The position numbers were made by a program, and so were the translations under genes. 64,000 nt of DNA from Acinetobacter sp. SAAs474 (GTDB lineage Bacteria; Pseudomonadota; Gammaproteobacteria; Pseudomonadales; Moraxellaceae), in NCBI RefSeq assembly GCF_032823475.1, contig NZ_CP127915.1, positions 2,046,001 to 2,110,000 of the forward strand, written 5' to 3'. The stretch's first letter is position 1. Each line of letters starts with the position of its first letter. Under the pieces are notes generated by a model. The model was not told where the DNA came from and searched no databases. It was given only the letters and a program-made list of their open reading frames with translations. This document shows positions 9,235-19,749 of the stretch, one piece after another.

Positions 9235-9975
9235 ATGGCACTGAATCTACTTCCAGCAAGTATGATCAAGGCAATTGATTTATTGCCTGATATAGACACA
9301 CCTGTTACGTTATTTACACGACATTCGATACGTGAAGAATTGAGCGGTCAGGGTTTGGCTGGGTATGATCTTCAGTTAACCAATCAAGGCCGAGATTTGG
9401 CTCAAGAATGGGGTGCATATTTGATTCAGAATACAGGTCGTGTGATCGAGTATTGTATTTCGAGCCCGATTCAACGTTGTGTAGATACTGCTGCATTAAT
9501 GATTCAGGGTGCAGATGATATTATTACGAATCAAAATAATACCCATCATATTCGTATTATTGAGCAAGGTCTTTTGGTTGAGCCCGGTAGCTTTGTTTTG
9601 GATATCAAGCAAGCAGGGCCATACTTTAGACAGCAGGGGGCTTTAGGGTTTATTAATAGTTTTGTTAATCGAGCTTTGCCTGGAATGAAACATCCTATTT
9701 GTGGTGTAGTGGATGTTCTGGAACTGATTTACAATAGTCATCCACAGCAAAGTCATGGTTTAAGTTTGGCTGTAAGCCATGATACGATTTTGGCTGCAAT
9801 TTTAGCAGTGATTTCTGGCAAAAATTCAATCAATAAAGATGAATGGCCAAAAATGATGGAAGGTCTATTTGTGTGGTTTGAAGGTGATGTATTTATTGAT
9901 TCAAAATTAAAATGGATTTGGCGTGGCGAAATTCATCAACTTTCTATTCGTGAATTTCAACAATTAAATATTTAG
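9235..9975 (+). CDS. Histidine phosphatase family protein
   Basis: A 246-residue protein of the phosphoglycerate-mutase-like/histidine-phosphatase superfamily. The catalytic motif is LFTRHSIRE (Arg29-His30). The second histidine is in LAVSHDTILAAIL in the C-terminal half, and ISSPIQRCVDTA matches the conserved arginine segment near residue 80. The RHG consensus reads RHS here, as in the acid-phosphatase branch. No signal peptide is visible, so it is probably cytoplasmic. The substrate is unknown. It follows cysQ after 62 bases with a weak ribosome binding site. Confidence 0.72.
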   Translation: MALNLLPASMIKAIDLLPDIDTPVTLFTRHSIREELSGQGLAGYDLQLTNQGRDLAQEWGAYLIQNTGRVIEYCISSPIQRCVDTAALMIQGADDIITNQNNTHHIRIIEQGLLVEPGSFVLDIKQAGPYFRQQGALGFINSFVNRALPGMKHPICGVVDVLELIYNSHPQQSHGLSLAVSHDTILAAILAVISGKNSINKDEWPKMMEGLFVWFEGDVFIDSKLKWIWRGEIHQLSIREFQQLNI

Positions 9976-10086
9976 ATTTTTTAAACTGGTGATCTATAAC
10001 ATTGCTCGTGTTACTTGATTGCATTTTTATATTGTATATTAACTAGATGTGATATTTTTAACACGATATGCTTACTATTAAAAGCC

Positions 10087-10118
10087 ATACCAGCCTATAA
10101 AAATAAGCTGGTATTTTA
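10087..10118. terminator. Terminator between the histidine phosphatase and metK
   Basis: ATACCAGC (10087-10094) and GCTGGTAT (10107-10114) form a perfect 8-bp stem with a T tract on the plus strand and A/T-rich flank on the other. It sits between convergent genes and probably serves both. Confidence 0.7.
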
Positions 10119-10134
10119 GTATGATTTTATCGCA

Positions 10135-11301
10135 TTAGATATTGGCAGCAGCTCTCAGTGCTTCGACCTTATCTGTTTTTTCCCATGTAAATGCATGATC
10201 TGAACCTTCACGACCAAAGTGTCCATATGCTGCGGTTTGTTTATACATCGGTTGAATCAGATTAAGCATACGAGTAATACCATATGGGCGTAAATCGAAG
10301 TGTTCACGAACCAGTTGAATGATTAGCTCATCAGCAACCTTACCGGTATTAAAGGTATTGATTGAGATTGATGTTGGTTCTGCCACCCCAATCGCATAGG
10401 AAACTTGAATTTCACATTTATCCGCTAGTCCGGCTGCAACAATATTTTTTGCGACATAACGACCTGCATAAGCTGCAGAGCGGTCGACCTTAGATGGATC
10501 TTTACCAGAAAAAGCACCACCACCATGGCGTGCCATACCACCATATGTATCGACAATAATTTTACGTCCAGTTAAGCCACAATCACCGACTGGTCCACCA
10601 ATGACAAACATACCGGTTGGATTAATATGGAACTTTGTGTCGGCATGAAACATGTCAACAGGAATAATTTTTTTAACAATTTCCTCAATCACTGCTTCTT
10701 TAAGATCAGCTTGTGAAATTTCAGGATCATGTTGAGTTGATAAAACAACAGCATCTAAACGAACAGGTTTGCCATTTTCATAAGCGAATGTGACTTGGCT
10801 TTTTGCATCTGGGCGTAGCCATGGTAACTGACCATTACGGCGTAATTCTGCTTGTTTCTCCATGAGGCGATGTGCATATGAAATAGGTGCTGGCATGAGC
10901 ACATCTGTTTCACGACTCGCATAGCCGAACATTAAACCTTGGTCACCTGCGCCTTGATCTTCAGGTTTTTGGCGATCGACACCTTGTGCAATTTCAGGTG
11001 ATTGCTTACCAATCATATTGATTACAGCACAAGTTGAGCCATCAAATCCCAGATCAGAATGATGATAGCCGATACTATTGATGGTTTGGCGTACAATTGC
11101 TTCAAAGTCAACATTTGCAGTGGTTGTGATTTCCCCTGCAAGTACAACTGCACCAGTTTTTACAAGTGTTTCACAAGCAACCCGTGCATAAGGATCTTCT
11201 TCTAAGATTGCATCCAAAATAGCATCACTAATTTGATCAGCCATTTTATCTGGATGGCCTTCGCTTACAGATTCTGAGGTAAATACAGCGTACTCGCGCA
11301 T
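10135..11301 (-). CDS. metK: S-adenosylmethionine synthase MetK
   Basis: Makes S-adenosylmethionine from methionine and ATP. I take the ATG at 11299-11301 ([20 protein letters not shown]), giving 388 residues, the usual length, with AGGA six bases upstream. The frame is open 14 codons further but that part is in the leader RNA. Landmarks are [16 protein letters not shown] near residue 16, [12 protein letters not shown] near 115, and the glycine-rich loop [19 protein letters not shown]. The 5' leader carries two perfect stem-loops (see 11324-11397), which suggests post-transcriptional control. The neighbours are not methionine-cycle genes. Confidence 0.97.
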   Translation of the reverse strand: MREYAVFTSESVSEGHPDKMADQISDAILDAILEEDPYARVACETLVKTGAVVLAGEITTTANVDFEAIVRQTINSIGYHHSDLGFDGSTCAVINMIGKQSPEIAQGVDRQKPEDQGAGDQGLMFGYASRETDVLMPAPISYAHRLMEKQAELRRNGQLPWLRPDAKSQVTFAYENGKPVRLDAVVLSTQHDPEISQADLKEAVIEEIVKKIIPVDMFHADTKFHINPTGMFVIGGPVGDCGLTGRKIIVDTYGGMARHGGGAFSGKDPSKVDRSAAYAGRYVAKNIVAAGLADKCEIQVSYAIGVAEPTSISINTFNTGKVADELIIQLVREHFDLRPYGITRMLNLIQPMYKQTAAYGHFGREGSDHAFTWEKTDKVEALRAAANI

Positions 11302-11323
11302 AAGTCCTATCACAGTTAAATTA

Positions 11324-11397
11324 AAAGACAAGCTATGGTACATCGACTTTGTCTTTAGAACCAGTAACTATGCAGTAAATTGGTTGAATTTACTGCA
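11324..11397 (-). promoter_or_regulatory. Structured 5' leader of metK
   Basis: Upstream of the metK start are two perfect hairpins. The distal one pairs 11371-11381 with 11387-11397 (11 bp, 5-base loop). The proximal one pairs 11324-11331 with 11349-11356 (AAAGACAA/TTGTCTTT, 8 bp, 17-base loop). I do not recognise a known SAM riboswitch core here. The tight spacing before the start codon suggests control of translation or RNA stability, but a plain terminator or protein site is also possible. Confidence 0.5.
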
Positions 11398-12138
11398 GTT
11401 TGAGTACTGTTTATTTGATAAGTGTATCGATAAAAATGATAAGGTTGCAGATAATTAAAATTTAAATCCGTAAGTTTTTAGAATTGAGTAACATATTTGG
11501 AGTTAAATAGATAATTTTTACCATCATTATAGTGATGTCATTTACTTTTGTTGTATAAATGTTTGTAGTAGTAAAATATCTGTTTTTAAAGATATTCATA
11601 ATTTATGACCACGAAAAAATAAGCATAAAGGGGATTAAATTTATAATTAAAATGGCAGTTTAAAAAATAAAAAACCAGCGATTATTTTTAATCAATATAT
11701 CAAAATAATGTGAGTTTTAAATCAAAATAAATGACATTAAAAATATCGAAATAAAAAAAATAATTTTAATAAAATGAGTGAAATAGCTTATGATAATAAA
11801 GATATTTGTTGATGTTGGATATTCATTAAAATGCTCGCATGTTATCAACATTAGTCAATGAGTTATTACCTTGTGGCGCAGATATGTTTTTATTATTTTT
11901 AAGTTGACTTTTGAAAATGGTGTCGTCTAGCTGTCATTATTTTATGCGATATTTATCTGATCATGTTGGCGATGAGTATAGAGATTAACTTTACAAGAAA
12001 ATCTTAACTTTAATACGAATAATTGATGAAATATTGATGTCAAGCCTTTACCCGCCCTCGTTTTTTTAAGACAATATGGACGATTTTGAAAGTCTTTTCA
12101 CGATTTCTTCTTATTTTGAACTATTTGGACTCTGATCT
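11398..12138. other. Intergenic region between divergent metK and tkt
   Basis: AT-rich DNA that must hold the promoters of metK (leftward) and tkt (rightward). No ORF or repeat of note is visible. The last 100 bases before tkt include a pyrimidine-rich stretch (12050-12070), but I cannot assign boxes with confidence, nor is a strong ribosome binding site seen before the tkt ATG. Confidence 0.4.
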
Positions 12139-14130
12139 ATGACAACCCCGCTTAATGAACGTCGTATTGCCAATGCAATTCGTGTATTAGCTATGGATGC
12201 TGTGCAAAAAGCAAATTCAGGACATCCTGGTGCGCCAATGGGGATGGCAGATATCGCTGATGTGGTTTGGCGTGAATTTTTAAACCATAACCCAACAAAT
12301 CCACAATGGGCGAATCGTGATCGTTTTGTACTGTCTAACGGTCATGGTTCAATGCTTCAATACGCATTGCTTCACTTAACGGGCTATGATCTTTCACTTG
12401 ATGATTTAAAGGCATTCCGTCAATTACATTCAAAAACACCTGGTCATCCTGAGCTGGGATATGCACCGGGTATTGAAACGACCACAGGTCCATTAGGTCA
12501 AGGGATTGCGAATGCCGTTGGTTTTGCACTCGCTGAAAAAACTTTAGCAGCACAATTTAATAAAGATGATATTACAGTCATTGATCATTTTACTTATTGT
12601 TTTCTCGGTGATGGTTGTTTAATGGAAGGTGTTTCACATGAAGCATGTTCATTAGCAGGTACATTAGGCCTTGGAAAATTAATTGCTTATTATGATGATA
12701 ATGGTATTTCAATTGATGGTGAAGTGGAAGGCTGGTTCTCTGATGATACAGAGCAACGTTTTCGTGCCTATGGTTGGCAGGTTTTAAAAGTAGATGGTCA
12801 TGATGCGGCTGCAATTCGTGCGGCAACTGTGCTTGCTCAAGAAGAAACCACACAGCCAACATTGATTATTTGTAAAACAATTATTGGTTTAGGTTCTCCA
12901 AATAAGCAAGGTAAAGAAGATTGCCATGGTGCACCATTAGGCAATGATGAGATTGCATTGACACGCCAAGCATTAGGTTGGGCTGAAGAAGCATTTCATA
13001 TTCCTGCCGATATTTATGCTGCATGGGATGCAAAAGAAAAAGGTGCACGATTAGAAGCGCATTGGAATGAAACTTTTACAGCATATGCACAGCAATATCC
13101 TGTAGAAGCTGCTGAACTTAAACGTCGTTTATCTGGTGAATTGCCTGCTGATTTTTCTGCACAAGCAGATGCATACATCGCTGAAGTGAATGCTAAAGCT
13201 GAGACGATTGCAACACGTAAAGCAAGTCAAAATGCCATTCAGGCTTTTGCACCGTTATTACCAGAAATTTTAGGTGGTTCTGCAGATTTAGCCGGATCTA
13301 ACTTAACTTTATGGAAGGGTGCTGAAGGTCTTCAAGATAATCCTGCAGGAAATTATGTGCATTATGGTGTGCGTGAGTTTGGTATGACCGCAATTGCCAA
13401 TGGTGTAGCATTACATGGTGGTTTTATTCCTTACGTGGCAACATTCTTAATGTTTATGGAATATGCACGTAATGCAGTACGTATGTCTGCTTTAATGAAG
13501 CAGCGTGTTATTCATGTCTATACACATGATTCGATTGGTTTGGGTGAAGATGGACCGACACACCAGCCTGTAGAGCAGATTGCATCATTACGTGGTACAC
13601 CAAATCTTAATACTTGGCGCCCGTGTGATACCGTAGAGGCTGCTGTTGCTTGGAAGTCTGCCTTAACACGTGCCAATGGGCCTACAGCGCTTATTTTTTC
13701 TCGTCAAAATTTGCCATTTCAAACACGTACTACAGTACAAATTGAGAATATTGCCAAAGGTGGTTATATTTTAGCTGAGGAAAAAGGTGAGTTAAAAGCG
13801 ATTATTATTGCAACAGGCTCTGAAATTAGCTTGGCAATGGAGGCTTATGCTCAACTGGATGGTGTACGTGTTGTTTCTATGCCATGTGCTGAAGCATTTG
13901 TAAAACAAGATGCTGCGTATCGTGAAGCTGTTCTTCCTGCGCATATTCGTGCTCGTGTTGCTGTTGAAGCGGCACTGGTTGATTATTGGTGGAAATTTGT
14001 TGGTTTAGATGGCAAAGTGATTGGGATGACCACGTATGGTGAGTCTGCACCAGCAAAAGATCTCTTCCAGCATTTTGGTATCACTACAGATGCTGTTGTT
14101 GCAGCCGTTAAGGATGTGATTGCAGCATAA
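12139..14130 (+). CDS. tkt: Transketolase
   Basis: Thiamine-diphosphate enzyme of the pentose phosphate pathway that moves two-carbon units between sugar phosphates. The 663-residue length matches E. coli TktA. Features: the N-terminal [20 protein letters not shown], the diphosphate/metal motif [13 protein letters not shown] near residue 156, the pyrimidine-domain segment [11 protein letters not shown] with the catalytic Glu, and the [19 protein letters not shown] loop near residue 470. It is probably monocistronic and is followed by an intrinsic terminator. Confidence 0.97.
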   Translation: MTTPLNERRIANAIRVLAMDAVQKANSGHPGAPMGMADIADVVWREFLNHNPTNPQWANRDRFVLSNGHGSMLQYALLHLTGYDLSLDDLKAFRQLHSKTPGHPELGYAPGIETTTGPLGQGIANAVGFALAEKTLAAQFNKDDITVIDHFTYCFLGDGCLMEGVSHEACSLAGTLGLGKLIAYYDDNGISIDGEVEGWFSDDTEQRFRAYGWQVLKVDGHDAAAIRAATVLAQEETTQPTLIICKTIIGLGSPNKQGKEDCHGAPLGNDEIALTRQALGWAEEAFHIPADIYAAWDAKEKGARLEAHWNETFTAYAQQYPVEAAELKRRLSGELPADFSAQADAYIAEVNAKAETIATRKASQNAIQAFAPLLPEILGGSADLAGSNLTLWKGAEGLQDNPAGNYVHYGVREFGMTAIANGVALHGGFIPYVATFLMFMEYARNAVRMSALMKQRVIHVYTHDSIGLGEDGPTHQPVEQIASLRGTPNLNTWRPCDTVEAAVAWKSALTRANGPTALIFSRQNLPFQTRTTVQIENIAKGGYILAEEKGELKAIIIATGSEISLAMEAYAQLDGVRVVSMPCAEAFVKQDAAYREAVLPAHIRARVAVEAALVDYWWKFVGLDGKVIGMTTYGESAPAKDLFQHFGITTDAVVAAVKDVIAA

Positions 14131-14163
14131 TATTGTAAAACTTACATAAGTTAAAAAATTGGG

Positions 14164-14194
14164 CTGTCCTGTTAGCTTAATGGGGCAGTTTTTT
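14164..14194 (+). terminator. Intrinsic terminator of tkt
   Basis: CTGTCC (14164-14169) pairs with GGGCAG (14183-14188), including one G-T pair, followed by six T residues. It lies 34 bases after the tkt stop. Confidence 0.7.
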
Positions 14195-14345
14195 ATTGAA
14201 TAAGGACTTTATTTTAACCATTATGTTGTAAATAAATTCCTTGTTTATATTCAATGACGGAATATGATAATCGGTATATAGTATGCCAATTCATTAAGTA
14301 TTCATGGTTAGTCAATGGTCAATCATGACCGAAAGTGAGGAAAAT

Positions 14346-14561
14346 ATGAGTCTTTATGATCAAATTAATGAAGAAGTAATTTTAATGGAAGCGGGGGAGC
14401 AAAAGTGGATTGGCTTAGATTTACCGCTAGAAAGTATGATGGCGGTTGAATTAATGCTACAGGATCTGCAAGAAGAGCATTTGATCAAGATTCGTCGTCG
14501 TAACCATGAGAAGCATACCGGTTTAAAGCAAGTTGATCGTATTTTAATTGAAAAGCTCTAG
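14346..14561 (+). CDS. Small uncharacterised protein
   Basis: A 71-residue acidic, helical protein beginning MSLYDQINEE. I choose the ATG at 14346 because GAGG lies seven bases upstream. The frame is open from 14304, but the upstream ATGs lack a binding site. The central segment LESMMAVELMLQDLQEEHLI is amphipathic. A terminator hairpin overlaps its stop codon. I do not recognise a characterised family; it looks like a conserved Acinetobacter small protein. It is convergent with the BLUF gene. Confidence 0.7.
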   Translation: MSLYDQINEEVILMEAGEQKWIGLDLPLESMMAVELMLQDLQEEHLIKIRRRNHEKHTGLKQVDRILIEKL

Positions 14562-14577
14562 TCTTATAGAGCTTTTC
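14550..14577. terminator. Bidirectional terminator between convergent genes
   Basis: GAAAAGCTCTA (14550-14560) and TAGAGCTTTTC (14567-14577) form an 11-bp perfect stem with a 6-base loop. A/T tracts lie inside the arms so it can work on both strands. The stop codon at 14559-14561 lies in it. Confidence 0.75.
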
Positions 14578-14593
14578 AAAGGGTAGGATGGTA

Positions 14594-15064
14594 TTAGAAA
14601 TAATGAGAATAGTGAAAGCGTTTTGTTGATGGGCCTGCAGAGTAAGCCTCTTGCTCATTTTCCAGATAAAGAATGTCCACAATTTGATCCAGTTGCGTTT
14701 CGGTCAAGCGTTCGGGTGTAAAGTGGTCAAAATGTAAATCATTCATTAGGCTTTTTACTGGGTCAGTTATGCTGACATATTTCATGGTCCATTTTTTAAA
14801 TCTAATGTCGTTAATTTTTTCAATTTTTAATAGATGAATATGTTCGTGGCGGCGATCTTTTAAAATATTGGCATATAAATGGCGAATCGTTGTTTCCTCA
14901 CCTTCCAAACATTGTAAGAAAGAGCCATCTGCATAATACAATGTACCATGAATATCGTGTTGAAAATTAAATTGTTTGGCTGTAATTAAGATATCACGAA
15001 TATCTTCAATGAGTGTCAATCCTCCCGACTTGTATTTACTGCAATAACATAACTGAATTAACAT
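14594..15064 (-). CDS. blsA: BLUF-domain blue-light photoreceptor, BlsA-like
   Basis: A 156-residue protein made of one BLUF domain (residues 1-95) and a helical C-terminal extension, the same size and build as A. baumannii BlsA. Key flavin-site residues are present: Tyr7 in QLCYCS, Asn33 in FNFQHDIHG, Gln51 in GSFLQCLEGEE, and the conserved Trp/Met of FKKWTMKY. BlsA senses blue light and is reported to bind transcription regulators, with effects on motility, biofilm and iron uptake. The output partner here is unknown. No effector domain is fused. Confidence 0.88.
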   Translation of the reverse strand: MLIQLCYCSKYKSGGLTLIEDIRDILITAKQFNFQHDIHGTLYYADGSFLQCLEGEETTIRHLYANILKDRRHEHIHLLKIEKINDIRFKKWTMKYVSITDPVKSLMNDLHFDHFTPERLTETQLDQIVDILYLENEQEAYSAGPSTKRFHYSHYF

Positions 15065-15201
15065 AATTTTTACCTGATATATAAAGAATTAAGGTCTTGT
15101 GATTATTTACTGGTCTTGACTTGTTTTTGTTTATTTAAGCAATTTATAAAATATCAACAGACCTTAATTTTTTGTTAGATTATTGTTTTATTATAATTTA
15201 A

Positions 15202-15474
15202 CTAATTTAATAGGTGATTTGTACACCATGATAAAAAATCATGTTTATGTAGAAAATTAGGTGCACTGGTTAAATCTAATACTTTAATGTGACCTTGTTG
15301 ATGGATTTCTAATCCATGATCTCCATGTAGCCCAATAATTGAGCTTCGATCATAATGATAAGCAGAGATAAATGTCAGTACTCGATCAAAATTATTTTTT
15401 GCTAATATTTCAGGATATTCTGCGATGAAATTATAGATTTGTTCAATTTCAATCAAACTTATAGATTTTTGCAT
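15202..15474 (-). CDS. Small uncharacterised protein
   Basis: A 90-residue protein beginning MQKSISLIEIEQIYNFIAEY. It is mixed alpha/beta with no signal peptide or membrane segment. I do not recognise the family. The segment IIGLHGDHGLEIHQQGHIKV, rich in His and Asp, might bind metal, but this is a guess. It lies 137 bases upstream of the BLUF gene on the same strand, so co-expression is possible, although the gap is long and AT-rich. Confidence 0.5.
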   Translation of the reverse strand: MQKSISLIEIEQIYNFIAEYPEILAKNNFDRVLTFISAYHYDRSSIIGLHGDHGLEIHQQGHIKVLDLTSAPNFLHKHDFLSWCTNHLLN

Positions 15475-15830
15475 GTCTACACCTTAAATTTAGTTGTTTT
15501 GAATTATTTTCATGAAAAATATAATGCTTTTTAACATAAATTAAGACGAAAAAACTTACAAGTGATCATTAATTGATCAATTAGGGCGTAAGATATTGAA
15601 ACAATGAGGTAAAAAAATAATATTTTTTTAAAAAAATTAAAAAAAACTTTATAAAAAATAGTAAAAACAATTATTTATTTTTAATTGAACTATGTTTTAT
15701 TTTTTAATTTTTTTCTGTAACATGGCTTAAAAATACTTAGTTTAAGTTAATTTAATCACATTAATCTTGTGTGTTTTTTATGTATCTTATTATAAAATTA
15801 GTTTAATTTTCGTTATCTAATGGTGAAGAT
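15475..15830. other. AT-rich intergenic region
   Basis: 356 bases between divergent small genes, with long A and T runs (15600-15780). No ORF, repeat or RNA gene is visible; promoters for both neighbours presumably lie here. Confidence 0.4.
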
Positions 15831-16184
15831 ATGCTAGAAATAATCACTAAATTTATCAATAAGAGTAACCGTAAGCTAGAACAAAAATATCTCATCGATC
15901 ATCAAATCATATTTGATGCTGAGCTGGGCTATATTGTCGATGGTATGGTGATTAATGAATTATCTGAACGGTTGCATTATTTTTCTAATCGAAGAATGGA
16001 TAAATTTGATGATTTGAAGGCGTTATATTTTAATGCGATCATGATTAATGAAAAAATTGATTTGGAAATCGCCACTGGGCGTTATGTAGCACGGTTAGGA
16101 AATAATCAGGAAAATTTAATGCAACTTAAAAAAATTATTAAAAAATTAAATGATTATTATCGAGAGTTTTTAAGAGAAAGATAA
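15831..16184 (+). CDS. Uncharacterised protein
   Basis: A 117-residue soluble protein, basic at both ends (INKSNRKLEQKY; KKIIKKLNDYYREFLRER) and predicted mostly helical after residue 40. GGTGAAG lies shortly before the ATG. I do not recognise the family. It is followed 106 bases later by mfd on the same strand, but nothing ties its function to repair. Confidence 0.55.
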   Translation: MLEIITKFINKSNRKLEQKYLIDHQIIFDAELGYIVDGMVINELSERLHYFSNRRMDKFDDLKALYFNAIMINEKIDLEIATGRYVARLGNNQENLMQLKKIIKKLNDYYREFLRER

Positions 16185-16290
16185 AAATATTGTTCAGCTT
16201 TAAATTAGCTATCCTCACTAAAAATAGCGCTTTTATTGTATACAACGTGTTAGTATTTAAAGCTGTTGTTTAGATTTTAAAGCCAGATCA

Positions 16291-19200
16291 ATGTTTCAAC
16301 AAGAAATTTCTCAGTTGCGTATCGCATCGCTAAAAGCGAGTGAAAAGCGTTGGATAGGTAATTTACAAGGCTCTGCGGCAGCGTTGCTTTTTAATGAAAT
16401 TAGTCTACAGTCTGAACGATTATTGGTGATCGTTGCCCGTAACAATCAACATTTGAATCAGCTGGAGAGTGAGCTGGAATTCTATGGCATTAAGCCTGCT
16501 ATATTTCCAGATTGGGAGATACTTCCTTATGATCGCTTGTCTCCGCATCAAGATATTGTTTCAGAAAGATTGGCCATTTTGTCTAATATGCCACAGCAGG
16601 GTATATTACTGGTTTCTGCAACAACCTTAGCCCAGCGAATTTCTCCTACATCATGGATTTTAGGTCAGCATTTTGATATTCGAGTTGGACAAAAATTTGC
16701 CTTAGAACAACAAAAATCATCATTGATTCAGGCAGGTTACCACTTGGTCGATACGGTCTACGATCATGGTGAGTTTGCGGTTCGTGGTAGTATTATGGAT
16801 ATTTATGCATCTGGTCAAACAGCACCGATCCGTATTGATTTATTTGATGATGAAGTTGAAAGTTTAAAATTTTTTGATCCTGAAACCCAGCGTACGACCC
16901 AGTCACTGCAATTTTTTAGCGTTTTACCGGCAAAAGAGTTTCCGTTAAAAGAAGGGCGTTCAGTATTTCGTGACCGTTATGCAGAAATGTTTCCAACGGC
17001 TAATCCAAAGAAAAATCCACTGTATCAAGATGCTTTAGATGGTATTGCGTCACCTGGTATAGAATTTTATTTGCCGCTTTTTTTCACTGATGCACAAATG
17101 AAATCACAAAGTGCATTGATGTCGTATTTACCGAGTAATGCAATTGTCATTACAGATAAGTATTTTCATGATGAACTGGATCGTTATTGGACTGAAGTAT
17201 CAAAAAGATATGAAGATCGGCGTTATAATATAGATCAGCCATTATTGGCACCAGATCAATTGTTTTTACATCCCAATACAATTTTAGAGCAGCTGAATCA
17301 GTTTGCTCGTATGATTGTATCTATAGAAAATTTTCCTGAAAAATCGGGTGTTATTCATGTTGCTACCGAGGTACCTCCTCGTTTAGCGGTAGATCCCAAA
17401 AGTGAGCAACCTTTTTCAGCAGTTAAGGATTATATTGATCAGTTGCATCATCCCGTATTGTTGGTGGCTGAAAGTGCGGGTCGACGTGAATCCTTACGTG
17501 ATGCATTGAGAGCAACACTGGGGAATATTCCGATAGTGGATAGTTTTGCAAGCTTTCAGCGTTGCTTGCAACCGATTGCAATTACCCATGCACCACTAGA
17601 TCGTGGTTTGGTCATTACTGATCATTTAAGTATTATTTCTGAAAATCAGTTGTATGAACATCGTGTAATACAGCGTAGAAAAAAGCGTCAGCAAGAGGTC
17701 TCAGAAGAATTTTTAATCCGTAGTCTGACTGAACTAAATGTGGGTGCACCAGTTGTACATATTGATTATGGTGTGGGGCGTTACGCAGGTTTGGTTACAT
17801 TGGCGATCGATGGTCAAGATCATGAGTTTGTACAACTGGATTATGCTGATGCCGCTAAAGTATATGTACCTGTAACCAATTTGCATTTAATTAGTCGATA
17901 TAGTGGTGGAGATCCAGACTTAGCACCATTACATAAGCTAGGGACAGATACATGGACGAAGGCAAAGCGTAAAGCATTGGAGCAAATTCATGATGTTGCT
18001 GCTGAGTTGTTGCATATCCAAGCACGCCGTCATGCAAAACCAGGTTTGGCGTTTAGCCTTGATGAAAAAATGTATATGCAGTTTTCGGCAAGTTTTGCTT
18101 ATGAGGAAACACTCGATCAAGCCAATGCGATTGAGGCAACTTTATATGATATGCAGCAAGCTAAACCGATGGATCGTCTTGTCTGTGGTGATGTGGGTTT
18201 TGGTAAAACAGAAGTTGCGATGAGAGCAGCCTTTGTTGCGGTACAGAATAATAAACAGGTGGCTGTATTGGTGCCAACCACTTTATTGGCACAGCAACAT
18301 TATGAGTCCTTTAAAGATCGTTTTGCAGATTGGCCGGTACGAATTGAAGTACTGTCCAGATTTGGTTCTAGCAAATCTCATTTAAAAACCATCGAGGATC
18401 TTGCTGCTGCCAAAGTGGATATTGTAATCGGTACGCATAAGATTTTGCAGGAAAATATTCAGTTTAATGATCTTGGTTTAATGATTGTTGATGAAGAACA
18501 TCGTTTTGGTGTGCGAGACAAAGAGCGAATTAAAGCCTTACGCGCAGATGTGGATATGTTGACACTCACTGCTACGCCAATTCCACGAACACTAAATATG
18601 GCATTTAGTGGCATGCGAGATTTATCGATTATTGCTACACCTCCCGCACGCCGTTTGGCTGTAAAAACTTTTGTGCAAGAGCATACTCAGGAGGCTGTTA
18701 AAGAGGCTATCTTGCGTGAATTATTGCGTGGAGGACAAGTTTACTTTTTACATAATGAAGTGGAGACAATTGAGCGAACGGTAGCCAGTATACGTGAGCT
18801 TGTTCCCGAAGCACGTGTTGCTGCTGCACACGGCCAAATGCGTGAGCGTGAACTTGAACACGTGATGCAGCAGTTTTATCACAAAGAATATAATGTATTG
18901 GTTTGCTCCACCATTATTGAAACCGGAATTGACGTACCGAATGCGAATACCATCATTATTGAGCGCGCAGATAAACTTGGATTAGCACAACTTCATCAAT
19001 TGCGTGGCCGTGTAGGGCGTTCTCATCATCAGGCTTATGCCTATCTATTGGTGCCTTCAATGAAAGCTTTGAAGGGTGATGCTGAAAAACGCTTAGATGC
19101 AATTGCTCGTGCATCCACATTAGGCGCAGGTTTTATGTTGGCAACAGAGGATCTGGAAATACGAGGTGCGGGTGAGTTACTGGGTGAACAACAAAGTGGT

Positions 19201-19749
19201 TCAATGCAAGCGATTGGCTATAGCTTGTATATGGAAATGTTAGAAAAGGCCACAAAAGCGATTCAAAAAGGTCAAACACCAAATTTTGATGCACCTTTGT
19301 CATTAACTGCTGAAATTAATTTACATTTACCTGCATTGATTCCTGAAGAATATTTAGGCGATGTACATCAACGATTACTGTTTTATAAACGTATTAGTAA
19401 TACAGATACAACGGAAAAACTTGACCATATTCGTATGGAGTTGATCGATCGTTTTGGTATTCCACCTCAAGCTGTAAAGCATTTGTTTACTGTACATCAA
19501 ATTCGTTTACATGCAGAGCAGTTGGGTATTACCAAAATGGATATTCATGCACAGGGTGGATATTTTGAATTTTCTCCCGATACGCCAGTGCAAGCGATGA
19601 CCATTATCCAGATGATGCAGAAACATCCGAGTTATTTTAAAATGGAAGGTGGACAACGTTTGAAAGTGATGGTGATGTTGGAGGATTGGCAAAAAAGAAT
19701 TCAATTTATTCAAGATATGATGAATACGTTATCAAAAGATTTAGCTTAG
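16291..19749 (+). CDS. mfd: Transcription-repair coupling factor Mfd
   Basis: DNA translocase that removes stalled RNA polymerase and recruits UvrA. The 1152-residue length is close to E. coli (1148). It has an N-terminal UvrB-like region, the RNA-polymerase-interacting domain around residues 480-550 (GAPVVHIDYGVGRYAGLV), and the RecG-like motor with Walker A GDVGFGKTEVA near residue 632 and DEEH box VDEEHRFGV near 733. The motif GRVGRSHHQAYAYLL follows, and the C-terminal domain is TRCF-type. It appears monocistronic. Confidence 0.98.
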   Translation: MFQQEISQLRIASLKASEKRWIGNLQGSAAALLFNEISLQSERLLVIVARNNQHLNQLESELEFYGIKPAIFPDWEILPYDRLSPHQDIVSERLAILSNMPQQGILLVSATTLAQRISPTSWILGQHFDIRVGQKFALEQQKSSLIQAGYHLVDTVYDHGEFAVRGSIMDIYASGQTAPIRIDLFDDEVESLKFFDPETQRTTQSLQFFSVLPAKEFPLKEGRSVFRDRYAEMFPTANPKKNPLYQDALDGIASPGIEFYLPLFFTDAQMKSQSALMSYLPSNAIVITDKYFHDELDRYWTEVSKRYEDRRYNIDQPLLAPDQLFLHPNTILEQLNQFARMIVSIENFPEKSGVIHVATEVPPRLAVDPKSEQPFSAVKDYIDQLHHPVLLVAESAGRRESLRDALRATLGNIPIVDSFASFQRCLQPIAITHAPLDRGLVITDHLSIISENQLYEHRVIQRRKKRQQEVSEEFLIRSLTELNVGAPVVHIDYGVGRYAGLVTLAIDGQDHEFVQLDYADAAKVYVPVTNLHLISRYSGGDPDLAPLHKLGTDTWTKAKRKALEQIHDVAAELLHIQARRHAKPGLAFSLDEKMYMQFSASFAYEETLDQANAIEATLYDMQQAKPMDRLVCGDVGFGKTEVAMRAAFVAVQNNKQVAVLVPTTLLAQQHYESFKDRFADWPVRIEVLSRFGSSKSHLKTIEDLAAAKVDIVIGTHKILQENIQFNDLGLMIVDEEHRFGVRDKERIKALRADVDMLTLTATPIPRTLNMAFSGMRDLSIIATPPARRLAVKTFVQEHTQEAVKEAILRELLRGGQVYFLHNEVETIERTVASIRELVPEARVAAAHGQMRERELEHVMQQFYHKEYNVLVCSTIIETGIDVPNANTIIIERADKLGLAQLHQLRGRVGRSHHQAYAYLLVPSMKALKGDAEKRLDAIARASTLGAGFMLATEDLEIRGAGELLGEQQSGSMQAIGYSLYMEMLEKATKAIQKGQTPNFDAPLSLTAEINLHLPALIPEEYLGDVHQRLLFYKRISNTDTTEKLDHIRMELIDRFGIPPQAVKHLFTVHQIRLHAEQLGITKMDIHAQGGYFEFSPDTPVQAMTIIQMMQKHPSYFKMEGGQRLKVMVMLEDWQKRIQFIQDMMNTLSKDLA

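Noticed and set aside
11302..11343. Fourteen extra codons at the start of metK
   Set aside because: They lie in the structured leader, and the ATG at 11301 has AGGA at good spacing and gives the family start.
12335..12862. Minus-strand frames opposite tkt
   Set aside because: Composition is that of reverse-complement shadows (rich in His, Gln, Leu) inside a conserved gene.
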